Shown here: piece after piece, positions 60,488 to 64,000 of the stretch
Position numbering within the stretch: position 1 is the first letter of the stretch
How the letters are laid out: each line of letters opens with the position of its first letter
Assembly (NCBI GenBank): GCA_030374805.1
Contig: JARGSG010000122.1
Coordinates: 86,010 to 150,009 of the forward strand
Origin: Gracilaria gracilis
Taxonomy: Eukaryota; Rhodophyta; Florideophyceae; Gracilariales; Gracilariaceae
Direction of reading: 5' to 3'
DNA: 64,000 bases
The notes under the pieces: model-generated
Seen by the model: the letters and a program-made list of their open reading frames with translations, nothing else
Told to the model about the DNA's origin: nothing
The model's database searches: none
Made by a program: the position numbers and the translations under genes

Positions 60488-62660
60488 ATGGCGCCGACTC
60501 CGAGCGGCTCTGGTACACCGTTGACACCTTTCCGTTCGGTCCCGTTACCGGGTCAGAAGTATGACCATCGCTTCCGTCGCGGTCTTACCGCTCCTCGCCG
60601 GAGGAAGCAGATCCCGCTATCCGTCACGGAATACGTCCAGAAGGGGTTCTTCGACGGCGAGCGCTTCGCGTCGATTCCCACGGCGCTACCGATGCGGGAT
60701 ATGGCGATTCGCAATCCGAAACGGACAAGCATCGAAGCTTGGCAAGCCCGCAGGAACCACCTGCCAGGTGTGACCGGACGGAAGAGTGAAGAGACCTACG
60801 GGCGGAGTGACATGTTATACCTGCGCTGTCCGGAGGAGAAGACCTATCAGGAGGCGTTGCAGCGTTTGTTCCACCGCTTCTCATCCGATTCGGACTTCCC
60901 CGAGAAGGACATCAATCCGCTTGGGTTGGTGATGTTCGAACCGCCGTACGACAAGTTGTACTGGCTGGAACTTCAACGGTGGGGAAGTAATACCGCAACG
61001 GAGGCGAGAATCCGAGCGTCCCATGGGTTCCTGTACAGTTGGCACAACGTCGAGTTCTTTGACGTCCCTGTTCATCGCCGATCGGACTTGTATTGCTCCA
61101 CAAACGAAGTGTGGACCAGCCTCGATGTGTCTCGCAACCTATCCGTACCGACCCCGTCCGTGTTGGCTTTACCATTCGGAAAGAGCTCCTCAAAGGTTCA
61201 CCCATTCAGGGTGTTGTCCGTCAGGGTCGTATATGCCCGAGTGGGCGGTGTTTGCCTTTATGGCGTTCCTCCAGGCGGGCCCACGAAGGTATCGAGGGTC
61301 TTCACCCGTGCGGGGGACGAGCGTCTGTACCACAAGGACGGCCAAACCAAGTATGGGCGGTTGTTTCCGATGCCCGTACAAACTGGTATGTATCCTGGCC
61401 GAGATGGGACTCCCGAACGTTCTCCGCGGCACCGTGTTTCCATCGCAGGTCGGTGAGAAACTGTTACAGTACTCGTTGGAGACCGATTGGGACAACACTC
61501 CGGGGTTCCTGTGGTACGACTACTACTCCGATACGTTCCCGGCGATGCCCTCGACCCAGAATCGGTCGCGACGCCGATCACTCGTGTCCTGAAGGGTCCA
61601 GAGAGTCTCCCCCCCTTGCCCTTCAAAACCGTTCCGGACTTCTTCCCGCATGGGTTCATGGCGCAGGACTTCGAGGAAGTGGCGCCGCTGCCGACTCCAA
61701 TGGTGACACCCGTTGAGGCAAAAACCGTTGTGGAGGCAGGAGTTCAGGCAGGATCCGGTCGGAAGTCTTGGGACAAATCCGGGTTCGCCATTGAGGACAG
61801 CGCCAGCCCGCATTCGGACGGTTGATACGCACAAGTCCTTCATGGCTCTCTGTGCGGCTTGTATTCCGTTCGGCGAAGAGGAACCTGCGACGCTTGACGA
61901 CGCCCTGTTGGCGGCCCCGAGGCATGGATGCGCCGTGCGGTCAACGCCGAGACTGCTCTCCGTTGAGCAGGCTCAGGCGCAGCTTAACCTGCTCGGTTAC
62001 CTCCGGGGCCCACTCCTTATTGGTCCTCGCTTCTTACGAGAAGTCCGTGACGGCTGGTCTGGGTATGGCGCCCGGTGTGGATGGGACGCCGATGTCGACG
62101 TTCGCGCCGCCGTTAGAGGAGCTGGTGACCAAATCTTATGAGGGCATTGCGGAACAGGTCGATGCGGAGCGTATCGTCGACAATATCGTGAAGAACATGC
62201 GCCAGGCGGCGGAGTCCTTTTTCAAGGGTGTCGAGCTGGTTGCGCCCTATCTTCCGCCCGGAGAAGAGCCTGAAGGTGAAGGCCAGTCCGGTGACGGTGC
62301 AGGGCCGAGCGGTACGAACGCGGCTCCCGAAGGGGGAGACTCCGCAAGAGGAGGTAACCCCTGCGGTCCGGGATGTTCCCATGCCGTCTCCGAGTGGAGG
62401 ACCAGGAGGGAACGGAGACCGTTACGGTTGAGGAGGACCTCATAGAGCCGGCGCCTGTACCCGCAAGTCAATCGGGCAATAAGTCGGGTGGGAAGAAGAA
62501 GGTCGTGGCCACTTCGCCGTGGCCTGGGGCCGCCTTGGCGTTCCAGCCGACAAAGACCGGTTCGAGTTCGCGTGGTGGTTCCGCTGCGGGCCGTGGTACC
62601 TCTCCGTGGGGTACCCGTGGGCGTGGTATTACGAAGCCCGGTTGGAAGAAGACTACTTAG
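60488..62660 (+). pseudogene. Frameshifted plus-strand reading frame of unknown identity (about 720 codons)
   Basis: Begins at ATG 60488 (MAPTPSGSGTPLTPFRSVPL) and is coding-like in one frame to about 61200. It then moves between frames (61200-61600, 61490-61825, 61715-62100, 62050-62360, 62373-62660), ending with an Arg/Gly-rich basic tail (SSRGGSAAGRGTSPWGTRGRG). Readable stretches include DFPEKDINPLGLVMFEPPYDKL, LLQYSLETDWDNTPGFLWYDY and IVDNIVKNMRQAAESFFKGV. I do not recognise the family. The basic RG tail would suit an RNA-binding capsid or gag-like protein. It converges on a chromodomain Gypsy pol, so it may be an antisense gene of that element. At least five indels make it a decayed gene unless introns are involved. 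Confidence 0.5.
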
Positions 62661-62938
62661 TTGACCGTGCGTACTCGTAGCTTTCTTTTCTCCTAAGTAA
62701 ACTTGTGATTGTTTGTGATGACCTGTGGGCCAATAGCGTGTCGTTCTGCGTGTGCCGTTGTCTCAAAAGGCGGCGTTTTGTAAAAATCGGAAAGTAATTG
62801 ACCAATAGGCGTACGTTGGTGGCGGTTTATCGCCCAATGATAACGTAGTGGCGGCGCCTTTTGGTGTCCCGTGACGGTTCACCGCTTGCGAGCCAGTACG
62901 TACGATCTCCGATCTCGGATCCGCCCCTTTCCCCCTCC

Positions 62939-64000
62939 TTAAGGTGTCGCCGTTACCGAAGGGTTTCGGCGACGCCAATAGCGGGCGATAAAGTGCTGGG
63001 GGATGTGTTCTGGCGGTTCGAAGGTATCCTGATCGGTGCGGTACCCGTGCCATCGTACGCGGTATTCCTGTCCGTTCGGGGTGTCGCGATGGTCGACGAC
63101 TCGTTCCACCAAGCTCGGAACTGTTCCGGGCGGTGAGGTAGGCTCGTCGTCGACCAGGTTCGTCCGCATCGGTCCTTCAGGATCGGCACCTACTCTGCCG
63201 CGTGTCCGTTCGGAAGTAACCGGTGCGGTTTGTTGGCCGTTGCAGTTGCGGCTTTTGTCACTCTGTCAATACTGACGGTGTTGTGAATACCGTCTTGGTT
63301 CAGAGTGACAGTGGCGTCCGTTGCGGATACGACCTTAATGGGCCAAACCGTCTTCGGTAAGAGTTTCCGATACGTACGTTCTGATCCGTAAGGTCCTCCT
63401 CTGCGTCCTTATAGTCGGTCGGTCAACAAAATACTTCTTCCCCAGGGGTGAAGCTCGGCGTGTACCGTACGGATTTATCAAAGTTTTCCTTATAGCGCTG
63501 TTGGGCGCGGTCAACTTGTCGTCCGCGGTCTGCAGCGTGGCCTGTAGGAGCTTGAGCGTGTAGCGTTTTAACCGAGCGGCAGTGGGCTGTGTAGGCGTCG
63601 TTGGGTCCAGTGACGTACTGGGCTCATCGAGCAGAACGCTTGGGGGTTTACGCGTTAGCGCAACGTCGAACGGTGCGGTACCGAGAGAGATCGATGGATC
63701 TGTAGGTTGTAACCGTACGTAAGAGGTTGCACATACGCGTGCCAAGTGTTCTGATGGTCCGCTACGTAGTGGCGTAACCTCTCCACGATGTTTTTGTTAA
63801 ACCGTTCGGCCTGACCATTTGTTTGCGGATGGTACGCGGTCGTTAGTACGTGTTTGGTTCCCAAAGCGGTGCATACAGTCTCAAAGAACTTAGAGACGAA
63901 TTGAGTTCCGTTATCGGTTAGCAAGTAGTTTGGTATTCCATACGGATAAACCCAGTTCTCCAGGAAGGCCTTCGCCACTACAGGAGCTGTGGTTGACCGC
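62939..64000 (-). pseudogene. 3' part of a second Gypsy chromovirus pol (runs off window)
   Basis: Integrase core at the window end (63978 downward): YPYGIPNYLLTDNGTQF and HPQTNGQAERFNKNIVERL carry the second Asp and the Glu. The frame breaks near 63700 and continues with LGTAPFDVALTRKPPS. A GPY/F-like segment (VTLNQDGIHNTVSIDRVT, about 63290-63240) lies in another frame. Then comes a chromodomain at 62939-63169 (VVDHRDTPNGQEYRVRWHGY...FEPPEHI). At least three frame breaks make it non-functional. It has little similarity to the Gypsy at 21.5-25.8 kb beyond family motifs. The first catalytic Asp and everything 5' lie beyond 64000. Confidence 0.88.

Overview
The window is eukaryotic nuclear DNA. 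The protein genes have TATA boxes and AATAAA signals, one gene has a 73-bp GT..AG intron, secreted and membrane proteins have eukaryote-style signal peptides, and LTR retrotransposons and cut-and-paste transposons fill more than half of the sequence. Mostly intronless genes, Copia elements, short intergenic spaces and the particular gene content suggest a red alga (Florideophyceae, Chondrus-like). An oomycete or another alga cannot be excluded from sequence alone.

Layout. (1) 1-17.6 kb is a rearranged inverted duplication. A small secreted glycine-rich protein gene occurs at 477-905 (+) and 13249-13677 (-). A family M32 carboxypeptidase gene occurs intact at 15743-17369 (+), as a truncated inverted copy at 11003-12516 (-), and as a splinter near 15.1 kb. 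A Tc1-like transposon (1654-3217) and a 7.25-kb Copia element (3535-10782) lie inside the duplication. (2) 17.7-20.3 kb is an 858-codon gene of unknown function. (3) 21.1-26.2 kb is a secreted von Willebrand factor A-domain gene cut in two by an internally deleted chromodomain Gypsy element (21505-25808) whose two LTRs look identical. (4) 27.2-41.4 kb is a pogo-like transposon (27178-41431) that contains a tandem array of three Copia units sharing four LTRs (27280-39356). (5) 41.7-44.5 kb is a broken cysteine-rich gene. (6) 45.0-49.9 kb is a young, structurally complete Copia element with a textbook -1 frameshift signal between gag and pol. (7) 51-58.9 kb holds single-copy genes: a TIMP/NTR-like secreted protein, a multi-pass membrane protein, a DUF2207-like membrane protein with a polyglycine tail, and a DUF6818/Myb-like protein. 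(8) 58.9-64 kb is GC-rich repeat sequence, a frameshifted plus-strand reading frame of unknown identity, and the 3' end of a second chromodomain Gypsy element that runs off the window.

The best leads to something undescribed are the antisense papain-fold-like reading frame carried by the 7.25-kb Copia element, the -1 frameshift cassette shared in principle by two related Copia families, and the placement of the gag start codon inside a half-tRNA primer-binding site. Many displayed starts are inferred from signal peptides and conserved motifs. No database search was possible, so family names rest on motifs read by eye.
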